Counted from the stretch's first letter, positions 10,813 to 22,139 are shown. The stretch is 64,000 nt of DNA from Lepidostoma basale (GCA_022606425.2 JAHDVF020000445.1:1-64000); one strand, 5' to 3'. The notes: generated from the sequence alone by a model not told the origin. Program-made: numbers and translations.

Positions 10813-10925
10813 GAGAGCATCCAGCCGCCATGCAAACCAGCAACAGGGCAGCCACAAACCTCCTGCCGTCGGTGGTCTACGCTCTTCTCACGTACGTTCT
10901 ATCCTCTGTCCTTATGGGCAGATGA
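10813..10925 (+). CDS. Terminal coding exon of a dpr-family Ig receptor gene
   Basis: After a pyrimidine-rich acceptor (ATTTTTGTTCCCAG, 799-812) the exon reads, with a phase-1 G from the previous exon, GEHPAAMQ, then a polar linker and a hydrophobic tail (LLPSVVYALLTYVLSSVLMG), and stops at TGA 10923-10925. GEHPAAMQ directly after the second Ig domain is a hallmark of insect dpr proteins, two-Ig neuronal surface receptors that bind DIP partners in synaptic matching. The hydrophobic C-terminus fits a membrane anchor or GPI signal. No other exon of this gene is seen to the left in the window, so its Ig exons must lie before base 1. The real frame is not the longest ORF here. The family is clear; which dpr paralogue is not. 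Confidence 0.85.
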
Positions 10926-11272
10926 TCATCTCAATAGGGCGAACTTATGTAATCACTTTTAGTCTACTTATTCTTCGGAAACATCCTGTTCTCTTAAGTG
11001 TTTCATTAGCAAGGACACATCTAAGTGAAACTTTTTTGAAAGTGATGTTTTAAAATGTAGTTTTTTCAACCAGTTGATATGCTCCCCTCGGTTATGATTT
11101 CCTGGTATATTCAATAGATTATTACACGTTAATAATATTTGCAATACATGTTACTTTTTTCATCAAAATGTATTTCTTAAATTTAAAGGATAATTCACAA
11201 AAACATATTATTTAATAATGAGATATTTATTTTCAAATATATCGTACATCAATTATTTTCAATTATAATAAA
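10926..11272 (+). other. Probable 3' UTR of the plus-strand dpr gene
   Basis: AT-rich sequence follows the stop codon, with an AATAAA polyadenylation signal at 11267-11272. No repeat is recognised inside. The end of the transcript is inferred from that hexamer only. Confidence 0.4.
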
Positions 11273-11334
11273 AATTCAATAGCTTTGTCGGTTTAAGAGT
11301 GATTTTTTTATTTATATACGAGTATAAACACATG

Positions 11335-11412
11335 TTACAAATTTGTTTCGCCTTGCGAGGGCATTCTCAAACTGTTTGGGAATGCCCTCGCAAGGCAAAG
11401 CAAATTTTTAAC
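11335..11412. repeat. Near-perfect hairpin
   Basis: TTTCGCCTTGCGAGGGCATT and its reverse complement AATGCCCTCGCAAGGCAAAG flank a short loop (CTCAAACTGTTTGGG). The arm length and the CGAAAC/GGC theme recall the centre of FB-A elements, but the sequence is different, so it may be a related fold-back family. Confidence 0.6.
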
Positions 11413-11604
11413 AAGTATTTAAATATCTACGGGCGTATGTAGTTGAACTCCTCCTAAGCGGCTGGACCGAATTTGATGAATTTTTTTGTGTGTGTTTGAG
11501 TGGGTCTCTGGATGTCTTAAATTCACAATTGGACCCAGTAGGTGACCGTTGAAACCTTATAGGAAGTACGTGAATAATTGACCTTCTGATAAAAATTCAT
11601 AGAT

Positions 11605-12050
11605 ATATTTATAAACTGTTAAATTTTAAAAAACTTTGTTTTAAGTATCACAATTTAATCGAGTGGTGGTCTAGGGGATAGAACACTTGGCTCCTGATCC
11701 AGGGGACATGGGTTCAAGCCTGGATACGACCAGATTCCTTCTTCATAATAATGAGCTATTTTTTACTCACATTGAAGTGTAAAATAAATTCTAATATCAT
11801 TGATTTAAATCCTTGGTATTAGGTTTAAAAAAAATATAATAACAATTTTAAAAATATTTAAAAATATATACTCGTATATATTTTAGGCGACAGCTGTTTC
11901 GTCAATGACAACTGATGATGTCAACATACGTTGACGAAACAGCTGTCGCGGAAAATAAAAATACAATTGTGATACATAAAACAATGTTTTTTAATTTAAC
12001 AGTTTATAATGTTAATCGTATTTCGGCCAAAACAATGGGCAATTTAATAG
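11605..12050. mobile_element. Fold-back element FB-C interrupted by a SINE
   Basis: The left arm (AAACTGTTAAATTTTAAAAA and AAGTATCACAATTT) stops at about 11656 and resumes near 11840. The core GCGACAGCTGTTTCGTCAAT and its partner GACGAAACAGCTGTCGCGG (11885-11955) and the right arm ending CAAAACAATGGGCAATTT are intact. The gap is filled by the SINE-like insertion below. Confidence 0.7.
11657..11835 (+). mobile_element. tRNA-derived SINE-like insertion inside FB-C
   Basis: GAGTGGTGGTCTAGGGGATA gives an A-box-like start and GGTTCAAGCC (11711-11720) a B box, with tRNA-like spacing. An anticodon-like stem (CTTGG/CCAGG) has an 8-base loop and the acceptor stem does not pair, so it is not a functional tRNA gene. 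The 3' end is AT-rich. Confidence 0.55.
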
Positions 12051-12059
12051 TTATGTTTT

Positions 12060-13095
12060 TTAACTATAGAAGGTGCTGAAAATAGATTCTGTGTTTAAGC
12101 ATTCGTAAATCATTGCGTTGTTGCGTGGCGTAGATTTAAAATTCTGTTCGCTGTGTTTCGATATTCCATATATATGGCATGTATCACAATTGTGTGCATA
12201 TTGAGCATATAATTTATCATAGTATATAGTCGAAAATACGTATATCGAAACAAAATTTTCTGAACTGCTAATAGTAGTTTGGGCAGGAAAACTTCTGTTG
12301 AAATAAAATACATATATAAATAAAAAAATCACTTTAAAACCGATAAAGCAATATCATTTTTATTTTTATTTGCAATTGAATTTTACAAAATAAAAACCAA
12401 AACTATCAATAAGTCAATGAATTTTTTCTTCTTCTTCTCCTGTGATGCTGAACGTCATCTATCTCTCTATCATTTTGGGACTCATCCAGGTGGACATTGT
12501 GTATCTGATATTCCATGTGAAAGTTATTTGCAGTATACACATGTTTATTTGAATCTTGAAAATATGACAGTCACGTGGTATCCTATCTGAATGACGTTTC
12601 GGAGATCATTGAATACTTCATCTTCAGAATAGTAGTTGTATTCATAGAAAAAAGACAGAACAGAGATCTAAAGTAGTTAGTTAACAGGATGTGACTTTTG
12701 CAAATTGAATGACTACCAGCTTGATAAATGGCCATTTGCCTGATACGGACAAGAAGCTGTTATAAGATACTATCTGGAATCTATACTATCCCGAAACCCG
12801 TCATTATTTAAACTTTAAAACATATTTTTATAATATTTCATTATAATTTGTTTTAAATATACCTTTGCAAAAGAACTGTAAATGTTTCTTGAATTCACAA
12901 TTTTAAAATCCCCAAAATCCAAAATCGCCACGAATATTCGTCAAACATTCGTCCAAACGGTCATTTGTATGAAACGTAAACGTAATTTGTAGGGTGTCAT
13001 CGGAAAATATATTTTTTTCCACAAACAATTTAATAATTATTTATATCTTCGAGACACATTTTAAGAAATTTGATAAGAGAACATTATACAAGAAA
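12060..13095. other. AT-rich DNA without recognised gene
   Basis: Short overlapping minus ORFs at 12060-12332 have no family signature and AT-driven composition. A segment at 12560-12650 (ACGTTTCGGAGATCATTGAA) resembles dispersed stretches at 16800 and 44830 with CATGT-TCGGAGG-ATC themes. Nothing else supportable. Confidence 0.35.
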
Positions 13096-13096
13096 T

Positions 13097-13553
13097 ATAG
13101 GATGTTGTTTTTAGAGGTTTGGTTTTTAAACTAGTAACATTTGACAATTGACAGTTGATTTGTAGTGAGTATGTTTTGCTATTTTACCCACTTGCTCAAT
13201 TAAGGTGTCGAAAATTGGACTTCACGATTACGCTTCATTCGAGCTATCCGTGGCGCTTATATGCCCAAAATCATATTTAAACAATAATGGCATAAGACTA
13301 TCTAGTAAATAAAGCCAATATCATCGACATTTACATTATTTTAATGTGTTGTTTTTTCATTTTTAATTTGCATACCTCTGAAAAAACATTCTTTATGTAA
13401 AAATGTCTATAATGTTTTTTTTTTAAAGGTTTACTAATTCAAAATAAGAAAAAACACATTAAAAATGGTAATGTCTATGAAATTTAATTTATTTAATAAA
13501 TGGGTAGAAACAATATCACCAGTTTAAAAACCAAACCTCTAAAAAAACACCCT
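13097..13553. mobile_element. MITE with about 36-base terminal inverted repeats
   Basis: Left end GGATGTTGTTTTTAGAGGTT, continuing TGGTTTTTAAACTAGT, is mirrored on the right by ACTGG-type sequence and AAACCTCTAAAAAAACACCC. A second inner palindrome (AATGTGTTGTTTTTTCA with TGAAAAAAC-type partner) lies in the middle. No ORF. TIR style and size suggest a Tc1/mariner-type non-autonomous element, but I cannot define the target duplication. Confidence 0.65.
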
Positions 13554-13554
13554 T

Positions 13555-14280
13555 GTTTTTCTAGATAGTTTTTTTGTGGTTTATCCTTTGATATATTGAG
13601 AGATCTATTTTTTATTTTTTTATTTAGTATTATATACTTTTGATTTTAATGAAAATTTGTGAACTAATATAATTTCAATATGTATAAAATTGTTATATGT
13701 GTAATTATTTATAAACCCGGTTTATATATATTTTATTAGATATATTATATAAATTTGTTAACGTGTATATAACGTTTTAAATTTAACTAATAAACTTAAG
13801 AAAAGCTGTAAAAACAACGTAGTCAATGGGTATGTAAGTAAATATTAATAATCAAAATCAATATTTGTACTGTTAATTAAGTTAATGTATTTTAACACTA
13901 AATTCAACATTATTTTAAAAATAATGAAATTGTAGCTGAAATCCAATATTAATAGAATCAAATTAATAATCGAGTAGAAAAAATACACAAATGAGTAAAT
14001 CACCCATTAAAATTTAAGAAGAATCATCGAAAAATATGTTAATTTTAAATTGGTTTATTGTTTTTTTGCATAGATTTTTTTATATATAAAAGTGATTTTA
14101 ACCAAAATATTTCAATGTTTTGTTTTGAAAGTAATGTCAAATGGTTTAAAATAATTAAACAATCATATGTATACATAATGATAGACTATTAAAGTTAAAA
14201 ATGTAAATATTTTGTTTTTAATTTAGCGTATTAGAAAACATGAAATTAAGGTTAATCCATCAAAATTATAATTAATTGGA
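13555..14280. other. AT-rich DNA, nothing recognised
   Basis: Very AT-rich with homopolymer runs. No ORF of note, no repeat match to the rest of the window. Confidence 0.4.
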
Positions 14281-15090
14281 ATGAAAACGTCCATTTTATA
14301 GAAGTTTTATTTTATTTTATGGGAATGATATGAACATATAAGACAAAGAGCATTGTAACATCAAGGCTACCAGTAGGATGCAAGCTTGCATTAGATAATA
14401 AAATAATAGAACAAGTGATGCATTTCAAGTACGAGTACTAAGGTGTTGTTGTATCAAGCAGCAGTGACCTCCACGGAGAAGTAAGTGAACTAACAAATAG
14501 GGCCGCCGTTGTGGCTGGCTGCTTGACTAATTATGTTTGCAAAAATAAAAATATGCTGAAGGAGAGAAAAATTGGAATCTACAAGACATGTGTTGGTATG
14601 TCTTATAATGACATATGGATAGAAAAGAGAGCTGACACCATCAGAACAAAAAAGTCTACTAAGAACCACAGAAACGAATACTCTTCGATCCGTTGTGGGA
14701 ACGACACCCCGAGAGAGACTAAGAAATTCTGAAATAAGAAAGATCTCCAATGTAAAATATGTCGTTCGATGGCGAAGACTGATCACAAGGAAAGTGCATG
14801 TTCTGAAAGAGTGATAAATATAGCCGCAAATAAAGTACCGACAGGAAATCGACCTGCAGGAAGACCACCTAAAAGTTGGCGAGACAGTTGGACATCTGCA
14901 TCCCAGGAACAAGCTCCGAGAAATAACAGGACACAGTCCTAAATAAAGCAGAATAAGGACATGATATTTTTGCGTTGATTTTATCATTTGATAATATTGA
15001 TGCTGTCATTTGAGGAAATATGTCATTCATATCGCAAGGCGAAATATGTCATTCCAAAAAAATAAAATAAAACTTTTATAAAAAAGACTT
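14281..15090 (+). mobile_element. FB-A fold-back arms enclosing a LINE-III reverse transcriptase fragment
   Basis: The left FB-A arm (ATGAAAACGTCCATTTTATA to TTTTATGGGAATGA) is at 14282-14330. The matching right arm (TGTCATTCCAAAAAAATAAA to ATAAAACTTTTATAAAAAAG) is at 15045-15088. Between them lies LINE-III sequence: the part matching CKLALDNKIIEQVMHFK (about 14377-14430), GRPAGRPPKSWRDSWTSASQ (14850-14910) and the 3' end CAGTCCTAAATAAAGCAG. The frame is broken. The minus-strand ORF 14987-14490 is its shadow. The same arm-LINE-III junction occurs at 35336. Confidence 0.6.
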
Positions 15091-15099
15091 TTACATTGG

Positions 15100-16190
15100 T
15101 ATTAATTATTTAATATGGAATATTACAACATTGTTCAAGAAACAATAAATCCATCAATATTTTATTTGTAAATATTAAAATAATATTTAATGTATTAACT
15201 GTATGCCTATGTGATAATAATAAAAATGTTTTAAATCATTTAATATAATATTAGGCTGAAAATAGTTTTGATTTAAACAAATTCAAGTTATTAATTTTTA
15301 AAACTTTGATTACACATAATTGTGAATAACAGATACCAACTAGAGTTGTGAGTTATAGAAAAATAAATTAATTGTAAATTGTTGAATTAAAGATTTTGTA
15401 TCATAAATTTTAGAATACACACTTGGAAATATAATATGTATGGAATTAAAAAAACATGAACTGTTGAACTATGAAGAATGTATGTCATTAGTTATTTTAA
15501 TATATGTATTATATTTTAAAATAAAACATTTATAGTTTTAAAAACATTTCCAAATTTCAAAATCACCTATTAATTTATTTTGTCATATTGTAAATGATTT
15601 GGAAATGAGTTGCTGCAAAACATTATAAAGATGATTTTCCTTTGTGTGAACACTGTTTTTTAATGTACTTCAAGTGAATTAGAGTTAAGACAAAATACTT
15701 TCAATTTGTATAATTTAAATTTCTCTCCCTAGCGGAGAGGGTTATATTTTGTAAATATTTCAACAATTTTATGAAATAAATTTAATAAAATATTTTGTGT
15801 TTTAATTTTAATACCCTTAATCAAAACTAATTTTTTTTTTTTTTTTGAGAAAAATAAAGCCACAAAAACCTTTTGTGGGTTGAGGTTTTCTTTAGACTGT
15901 TATAAACTTACTCCATTGAATACATACAGATCAGGATTGTTAAAAAAGATTCTGTACAAAAATAATTATGTAAAATTTACTGAACTTAAATATTTATATT
16001 AAAGTTATTTAGAGACTTCTGTTTCGAATGCAATAGAATTTTACTTGATTATAGCTGACATATTTACATATTATGTTCGACATGATACGTTCTTTTAAAT
16101 ATTACTGAATTAAAATATAATATGTAATGTTTTTTTGCCCGCTAGTTGGCCTCCCCTTTGATTTATACATGCTTTAAAAATAATAATAAT
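15100..16190. other. AT-rich DNA with one dispersed repeat
   Basis: No gene seen. The segment 15890-16030 (ATACATACAGATCAGGATTG and following) resembles 42695-42790, a dispersed repeat of unknown type. A GCGGAGAGGG fragment at 15733 has no further context. (AAT)n at 16180-16215 forms the tail of the next element. Confidence 0.4.
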
Positions 16191-16194
16191 AATA

Positions 16195-16560
16195 TTATTA
16201 ATAATAATAATAATACGCTTACTTTTAATGCGCCGTTTTTTGTGATGTAATCACCTCAAGGGCGCATTATGACGTGTTCTAAATGTGAACGCTGCATCTG
16301 ATAGATATTCGCAATCGATTAGAAAGTATAATAGAACAAAATATGCAGGTTTTAAATTGTGTATGAAATATGAAAAATATGTTTTCAGCTTAGATCTGAA
16401 GTCTGTCGGATCATTTATGCATCTGAGGTGTGAAGGAAGATTGTTCCAAGCTGATGGGCCGGCTACCGCAAACGCTCGATCCCGGAAATTTGTACTAGGG
16501 CAACGCTTTAATTCATGTTTTTTCATCATTTTTCGGCACGGAGTTAACATAGATAAGTTG
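16195..16560 (-). pseudogene. CR1/L2-like non-LTR ORF2 C-terminus
   Basis: The minus ORF beginning at 16550 reads RDRAFAVAGPSAWNNLPSHL then a RSKLKTYFS block, the standard last about 60 residues of CR1/L2-type reverse transcriptase polyproteins. It is open to the natural stop region, followed by the terminus GCGCCCTTGAGGTGA and an (ATT)n microsatellite tail, as such elements have. It is 5' truncated, with a fresher frame than the related copies at 1949 and 4380. Confidence 0.8.
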
Positions 16561-16924
16561 ATATAATATGTATTTTAACCTTGCAGTATGCATCTTTTGG
16601 AATTAATTTAATTTGATTAGGCATCACCAATTTTCAATTTCAGCAGTCTGGAACCCGTACCCATAGCTTTTTGATGAAGAATACTATTCAACTTATTGAA
16701 CGCTAAGGCATTAACACTGTGGAATTCCATAGTAAATACTTAGGAAATTGAACATTACTTTGTTTATTAATTTTTTTTACTAATTATTAAAAATATATAA
16801 AAAAAACACGACATGTTTTGGAGGATAATGTGGATGATCTTCAGGGGTAAAAAATTTATATTTTATATTTATTTGCGTAAGAAATTCTATCATATACAGA
16901 TTTAAACACATACATCATAGATAT

Positions 16925-17450
16925 CTCATTTCTCCTGCATTTATTCTACTTTCATCCTTCTTTTGCTAGTTACATGCTTCACTTCCATAAATAAGGGTCG
17001 GCACAAGAACACCTTTGCGCACTGCCACCTTAGCTTTTTTGGATAGGCTTTTTGCGATGACAACTTCAAGTGTACCATTTACTCTGTTGCCTGCCCCAAC
17101 CCTTCTTTCAGTATCCTTCTTAACTCTCTCATTCTTTATAAACATACTTCCTAAATAAACAAATTCATCCACTTGTTCCAGATTTTCACTGTTCACACTT
17201 ATGTTACAGACTGTCATGTTTCCTTATTTTTTTTAAATACCTTGTACTTATTCACATTCATCATCAAATCGTATCGCTTGCATACCTCATACATACACAC
17301 CAGGGCTTGTAGTTCATGCTCGTTGTCTGCAAGTACCACAGCGTCGTCCGCATAAAATAGACAGCTTACTGACACACCGTTCATTTTTGCATCTGCATCC
17401 AACCTTTTAAGTTCCTTCATACACTTATCTATATATAGATTAAACATTTT
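16925..17450 (-). pseudogene. LINE-I reverse transcriptase palm fragment
   Basis: Two overlapping minus frames (17447-17214 and 17217-16966) together give the RT palm: SCLFYADDAVVLADNEHELQ with the catalytic YADD at about 17354-17343, then VNSENLEQVDEFVYLGSMF, then the start of the post-RT part (LVPTLIYGSEA). A single frameshift near 17215 separates them. This is the only copy with the catalytic box in the window and defines LINE-I as a true non-LTR retrotransposon, probably RTE-like. Confidence 0.85.
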
Positions 17451-17454
17451 TTGA

Positions 17455-17615
17455 TTAATTGTATCTCAATAGAGACGAAGATGTAAATTATTTGGTAACA
17501 GAATATGGTAGTGGAGGCGTTTACAGTACTTATGACTTTAAAAATGATTAACCCGCAATGGGTAAAAATCTAGCATTTGTGTACAAGTATTTGTATACAA
17601 AAAACAAATTATTTG
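17455..17615. repeat. Family VI repeat, rearranged copy
   Basis: Bases 17463-17538 are the reverse complement of the segment at 23720-23800 (GTCATAAGTCCTGTAAACGC... TTCGTCTCTATTGAGA). The following AACCCGCAATGGGTAAAAAT and GTACAAGTATTTGTATACA are in the forward orientation. The internal segment is thus inverted relative to the tail, compared with copies at 23550 and 26775. Confidence 0.7.
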
Positions 17616-18164
17616 ATTAAGTAAAATACCGTTTTTTTTTAATATCAATATACGTTTGAAAGCAGTTTGAATCGAGTATCAAACAATATTTATATACTAA
17701 CACAAGACCCATGGTATGGATGAAAAATAAAAATAATTTACGTCATCGACTGAATATAACGAATTTTATTTATATTTCGTCCGACACCGAAATGCACTTT
17801 TCCGAGCAAAAATGTTTCGCTTTATCCGGCGAACGCGAAAAATAAACTCTTTGGACTTTGAACAACACAATAAATCGACTATCACAGGAAACTTTATATT
17901 TTGGGCGGGAAAAATTTACGAGCTATTTCAAAATTGTATTAAACAAAAGACGATAAATTCGACGTCCGAGTGCTTTCAATGCCCAGAAATGTTACCGCAG
18001 CCATTCGATAATAAATACTTGTCGCAGATTAAATAATGGGACCTGCCTCATATTCTGCGGTGGAGGACTGCTTACCGTACATTTGTAATCATTATTTTAG
18101 CTATTTTACAAAATTTGCGTTCATATTATTACAATTCCATAAAATAAATATTCACATTCGAAGT

Positions 18165-18275
18165 CGGAATAATCAACGTGCGACATGTTTCGCCCTTCTA
18201 AGGCTACATTTAATAATGCCTTAGAAGGGCGAAACATGTCATCCCCATAAAATATAATTAAAGTTCTAGAAAAAT
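18165..18275. mobile_element. Fold-back element FB-A, core
   Basis: GACATGTTTCGCCCTTCTAA and TTAGAAGGGCGAAACATGTC form the two arms around an ATTTAATAATG loop. It is followed by ATAAAATATAATTAAAGTTC, the usual inner part of the FB-A arm. The left outer arm is missing. Confidence 0.7.
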
Positions 18276-18885
18276 AGTTTAAAAAGTAAACGTAAACGAT
18301 GTAAATGGAGTAAGGAGACGAGGTAGACCGAAGAAAACATGGCATGACCAAATTAATCAAATATTAAAGGTTGGTCATGTCAGAAACCGGAAGAATTGAC
18401 GTGCGTGTATGACTCGATGTATGAATGTGGAGGAACCTAAAGAGGTATGTCAGGAAAGAGAAGTGTGGCGGTGAATTAGAAATATAGGAAGACCGAGTAA
18501 AACGTGACATGATCAAATAAATCAAATATTAAATGTCGGCCACGTTAGGAGTCGGAGAAATCGAGGTGCATGCAAGACACGATATATGAATGTTGAGGAA
18601 GCGAGAAAAATATGTGTCCATTCTATCTCCCTACGTCTTCGAGGAGATGGCGTGATCGTTAGTTAGTTTTTTTTTTTTATAATAATACACATTACATAAC
18701 ACGATACACATTTTAATATGACTATTCTATTATTTTGTCAGCCGCGCGAGAAGTTTGATAATCGACGTGCGTACAAGACACGATGTATGAATGTGAAGTT
18801 AAAACGAGAGAAGTACGTCGGGATAGAACAGTTTACTAGTATATTCTTTCTTACCATGATAGTGTTGAATGTTTAACTGTTGTTG
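18270..18885 (+). pseudogene. Three LINE-I 3' ends in tandem
   Basis: The peptide relics GRPKKTWHDQINQIL and CMTRCMNVEEP-like occur at 18300-18460. A second copy of the same region (GGAAGACCGAGTAAAACGTG to GATGGCGTGATCG) occurs at 18480-18670, and a third remnant at 18735-18840. The first copy lacks its tail and runs straight into the second. They probably come from successive insertions or slippage. Confidence 0.65.
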
Positions 18886-18889
18886 GAAA

Positions 18890-19550
18890 TTTATACATAT
18901 TTTTCCTAATAATGATCTCCTCCGGTTCATATGTTATTTAATAATAAAAGTAATTATTTCAAAATACTTTATTTATTATACTTAACATTTTGTAGAGAAA
19001 CAATGGATTTATTTATATTTGATTTGTTACTGATAGTGCAATAAATATTTTTGATTGTAAATCAAAACAATTTCGAAAAGGTTTTTATTTGAATGAAAAT
19101 GAAATACATATTGAACTTTATGTGATTTGCTGAGATGCTTAAAGTAATTTTGTAGTTATTATATAATACTCTATGGTGAACTAGAAAACATTTGAAAATT
19201 TAAACTAATAAAGAACTTGACAAAGGACTGATAAAAATGTTTAATACATATTTATTATTAAATAGTTTCTTAATAACGTTAAATCAATTAGCTTCTTATG
19301 GATTACGAAACATATTTACAAATTTGCTTAAAACTATGAGGTAAATTGCGATTAAAATTCTAAAAGTTTCTTTATAAATAAATAAAAATGTTCATTTTAT
19401 CTAAAATACATTTTGTTATTTGACGAACTTCAAAGACATTGTTTTTTCACAACACTTTTGGAACTTTTCTCAGCAATGTAAGCTCGTTCATATAATTTAA
19501 ATAAAAACTGTGAAAGGATGTCTTCCTGCCCAAAAAGTGAAAATATATTA
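18890..19550. other. AT-rich DNA, nothing recognised
   Basis: Low-complexity AT-rich sequence, no ORF with family features and no repeat match seen. Confidence 0.4.
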
Positions 19551-19552
19551 TA

Positions 19553-19795
19553 TATCGCCTCTTTGCGAGAATAACGTAACATTTCGAAAATCAAATCCGC
19601 CGTGTTCAATTTTATTTTCTACAAAAACAAGGTATTTTTAAAGTGAAAATTTGAGAATTTATGAGGAAAAGAGACAACACAACAGTGGTATATTGTGTTG
19701 TCACGTTGTCTCTTTTAGACGGGCATCTTGTTTCATTTTTCAATTTTTAAATTTTTCGAGATGACACGTTATTCTTGCAAAGAGGCGATATATAT
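19553..19795. mobile_element. MITE with about 28-base terminal inverted repeats
   Basis: ATATATCGCCTCTTTGCGAG then AATAACGT at the left is mirrored by ACGTTATTCTTGCAAAGAGG then CGATATAT at the right. A second hairpin inside (GAGACAACACAA with TTGTGTTGTC...TTGTCTC) lies at 19670-19720. Length is about 240 bases and it has no coding capacity. TA-rich flanks suit a TA-targeting family. Confidence 0.75.
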
Positions 19796-19799
19796 ATTT

Positions 19800-20570
19800 T
19801 TAAATACATATTTTTGTTTATTTTATGCCATTTTTTTGGACCAGAACTACATTGAAAGCTGCCCAAACTATTTTATTTAAAAAAATAAGTGGAATTAAAC
19901 TAAATATATGATATGTTTTCACATTTTTTTTTACAGTTTTTTTTTCATTATTTTCAATGATCTTCAACCATGAAATTTCAAATATCAAACTCAATATTTT
20001 ATCTAAAAAATGTTATGTACATACAAGTTTTTTTAAATTTCTTCAAATATGAGTTAACAATGGCGAATATATAAGAAATATGTGAAGTATTTTACTAATT
20101 TTACTTAAGATAAAATGTGTATGTTTTCTTATATGAAATGTACGCATCTATCGTCTCGTTTTACGTATATACAAATATATTAGAATGTTACAATGCTGGT
20201 TCATCTTTTATGTTTTATACACAAAAAATCTGTTAAAGTTTCCTGAATCATGAATGAGAATAGTCGGTGTGAAAAAAGTGTAAAAATAAAGAAAAAATAT
20301 GTCGGGCTGTAGGAAGAAGCCTTGGAAACTCGCACAGATTCATCTCGCTGCATTGCTTCAGAGTGTTCTCCTGAAACAAAAAATAAATAGTATTAGGTAA
20401 TGTCTCAGCAAGACGAAACATGTGAATTACATATTTTGATAAAAAAAATTATAAAAAAGAAAATCGAGAAAAACTAACAAAATAAAAAAAAACTACAATT
20501 CAAATAACGTGTTTATGTCAAATATGTTGTGTAAGATATACAATTCGAAACTATATTTTTTATTCAAATT
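19800..20570. other. AT-rich DNA, nothing recognised
   Basis: Homopolymer-rich sequence without an ORF or repeat match. Confidence 0.4.
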
Positions 20571-20574
20571 ATCT

Positions 20575-20700
20575 ATACTAACTAACTAACCATCACGCTG
20601 TCTCGCCAAAGGGGTAGGCAACATGAATGGACTGCTACACTTTTCTTTCCCTACATATTAGTCTCACTTCCTCAACATTCATACATCGTGTCGAGCAAAA
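20575..20700 (-). pseudogene. LINE-I 3' tail
   Basis: TAACTAACTAACCATCACGC opens the element in minus orientation. It continues through the conserved CCTCAACATTCATACATCGT and stops. About 120 bases remain. Confidence 0.7.
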
Positions 20701-20704
20701 TAAA

Positions 20705-22135
20705 CAAAATAAGAAAATGTTTAAATTTCGCAATTACTACTTAGGTATGTATATCTATTAAAAAATGCCAAAATTTAATTTCAATTACAAATCAGCAATT
20801 CTTAATTGCCACGATTTAGGACATTTCTTTTACAAAATAATCTTCGAAAAACACTTTATTTTTCCGCTTCGAGCTTCGCAAAGGAATTATAAAACGTCCT
20901 ATATTCTTAAAAAGAAAAGAAATAAGACTACTTTTTCAATTTCAATCTTGTCTCTACGATGTATTATTTTAACTAATTTTTCCAATAAATAATGTTTTTA
21001 TTTAACATTTTCTTCTGGAAGATGGCAACGAGCTACCGAAATCGAATGAAAACGCAAACATTAATGGATTTTGACTTAATACACATTTTAAAAAGATTTT
21101 TCCATTTTTATTTTTGGATTCATTATTTATTTTCCAATAACTGCAATCATTGTATGCTTAAATATGCAATTATTGTAAAAACATGTTTTTGATACTTCAA
21201 TAAAAATAAATACAACTATGTTTAAAACATATATTTTGGTAAAATAATGTTTAAATTGTAAATTCAAATAAAGTACCACCTCAATGTATAACCAAAACAA
21301 TGCATTATTTATTAATCAAATTTTGAAAGAGTTCTACAAATTTTTGAATGTTTTCACTTTGTTTTTTACGATTCAAAAAAGTTAATTATTTCTCAAATTA
21401 CGAAATAACTGCTTAGTTAACTCCAAGCCCAAACAACCCTCTCAATTTCTGCATCACCCATATTGTTCGCTCCTAATAATAATGGGAATTACCAGATTAA
21501 TTATGCATTTGAAAGTCAAAACTTTTCCATTTGACCCAGATAAACTTTTTGTATATAACTTTTTTAAATATTCAATTACAGTTTGAATATTTAGAACAAT
21601 TCCACTCATTATTATTTGAACAAGCGTTAATGCAAAATGTCTCGTACTAAAATGCTGTTTCGCCGGACACAATTTAAATTTAAAAATAGAATTGAATTCC
21701 AACTTTAAAACAGTAAGTAAAGTAATTTAAAACAAATGAACTCACAAGCCATTAACTCGTTACGTTAATCCATCCTAACTTCTCGAAAATTATTAAGTAA
21801 TTATACATACATCAGTAATTATATAATACATACTCGTTCATTATCCGACATCCAACAAGACAGTTTTATATCTTTGATAAGTTTGGCCATGTATCATTTT
21901 TCTCAACATTTTTTTTCCTTTAAAGCGGCTTGCAGTATCGTTTTTACCATTTTTTTCCTGATCAATTGTTCTTAAACGTGTCCATCTACGAGTATATGAT
22001 TTAATTAATATGGACGGCGTGATGGTTAGTTAGTTTTTTTTTTGACGTGATTATCATTTCTTAGGTATGATAAAATATTTAATAATGGCCTAACAAAGTG
22101 AATCCCGTTGATTGTATATAATAAAATGTAATAAC
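20705..22135. other. AT-rich DNA with a LINE-I tail remnant
   Basis: No gene recognised; the ORFs at 20765 and 20992 have no family signature. At 22012-22040 GGACGGCGTGATGGTTAGTT is a plus-strand LINE-I 3' end reduced to its tail. Confidence 0.4.
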
Positions 22136-22139
22136 TTAT

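Noticed and set aside
10729..10962. 77-residue plus ORF over the dpr terminal exon
   Set aside because: Wrong frame. The real exon uses the frame that gives GEHPAAMQ after the AG at 10811-10812.
11657..11735. Possible tRNA gene
   Set aside because: Anticodon-like loop has 8 bases, T stem and acceptor stem are poor; it interrupts a fold-back element, so SINE-derived.
14490..14987. 165-residue minus ORF
   Set aside because: It is the antisense of the LINE-III fragment; the plus strand carries the recognisable GRPAGRPPK-type motif.
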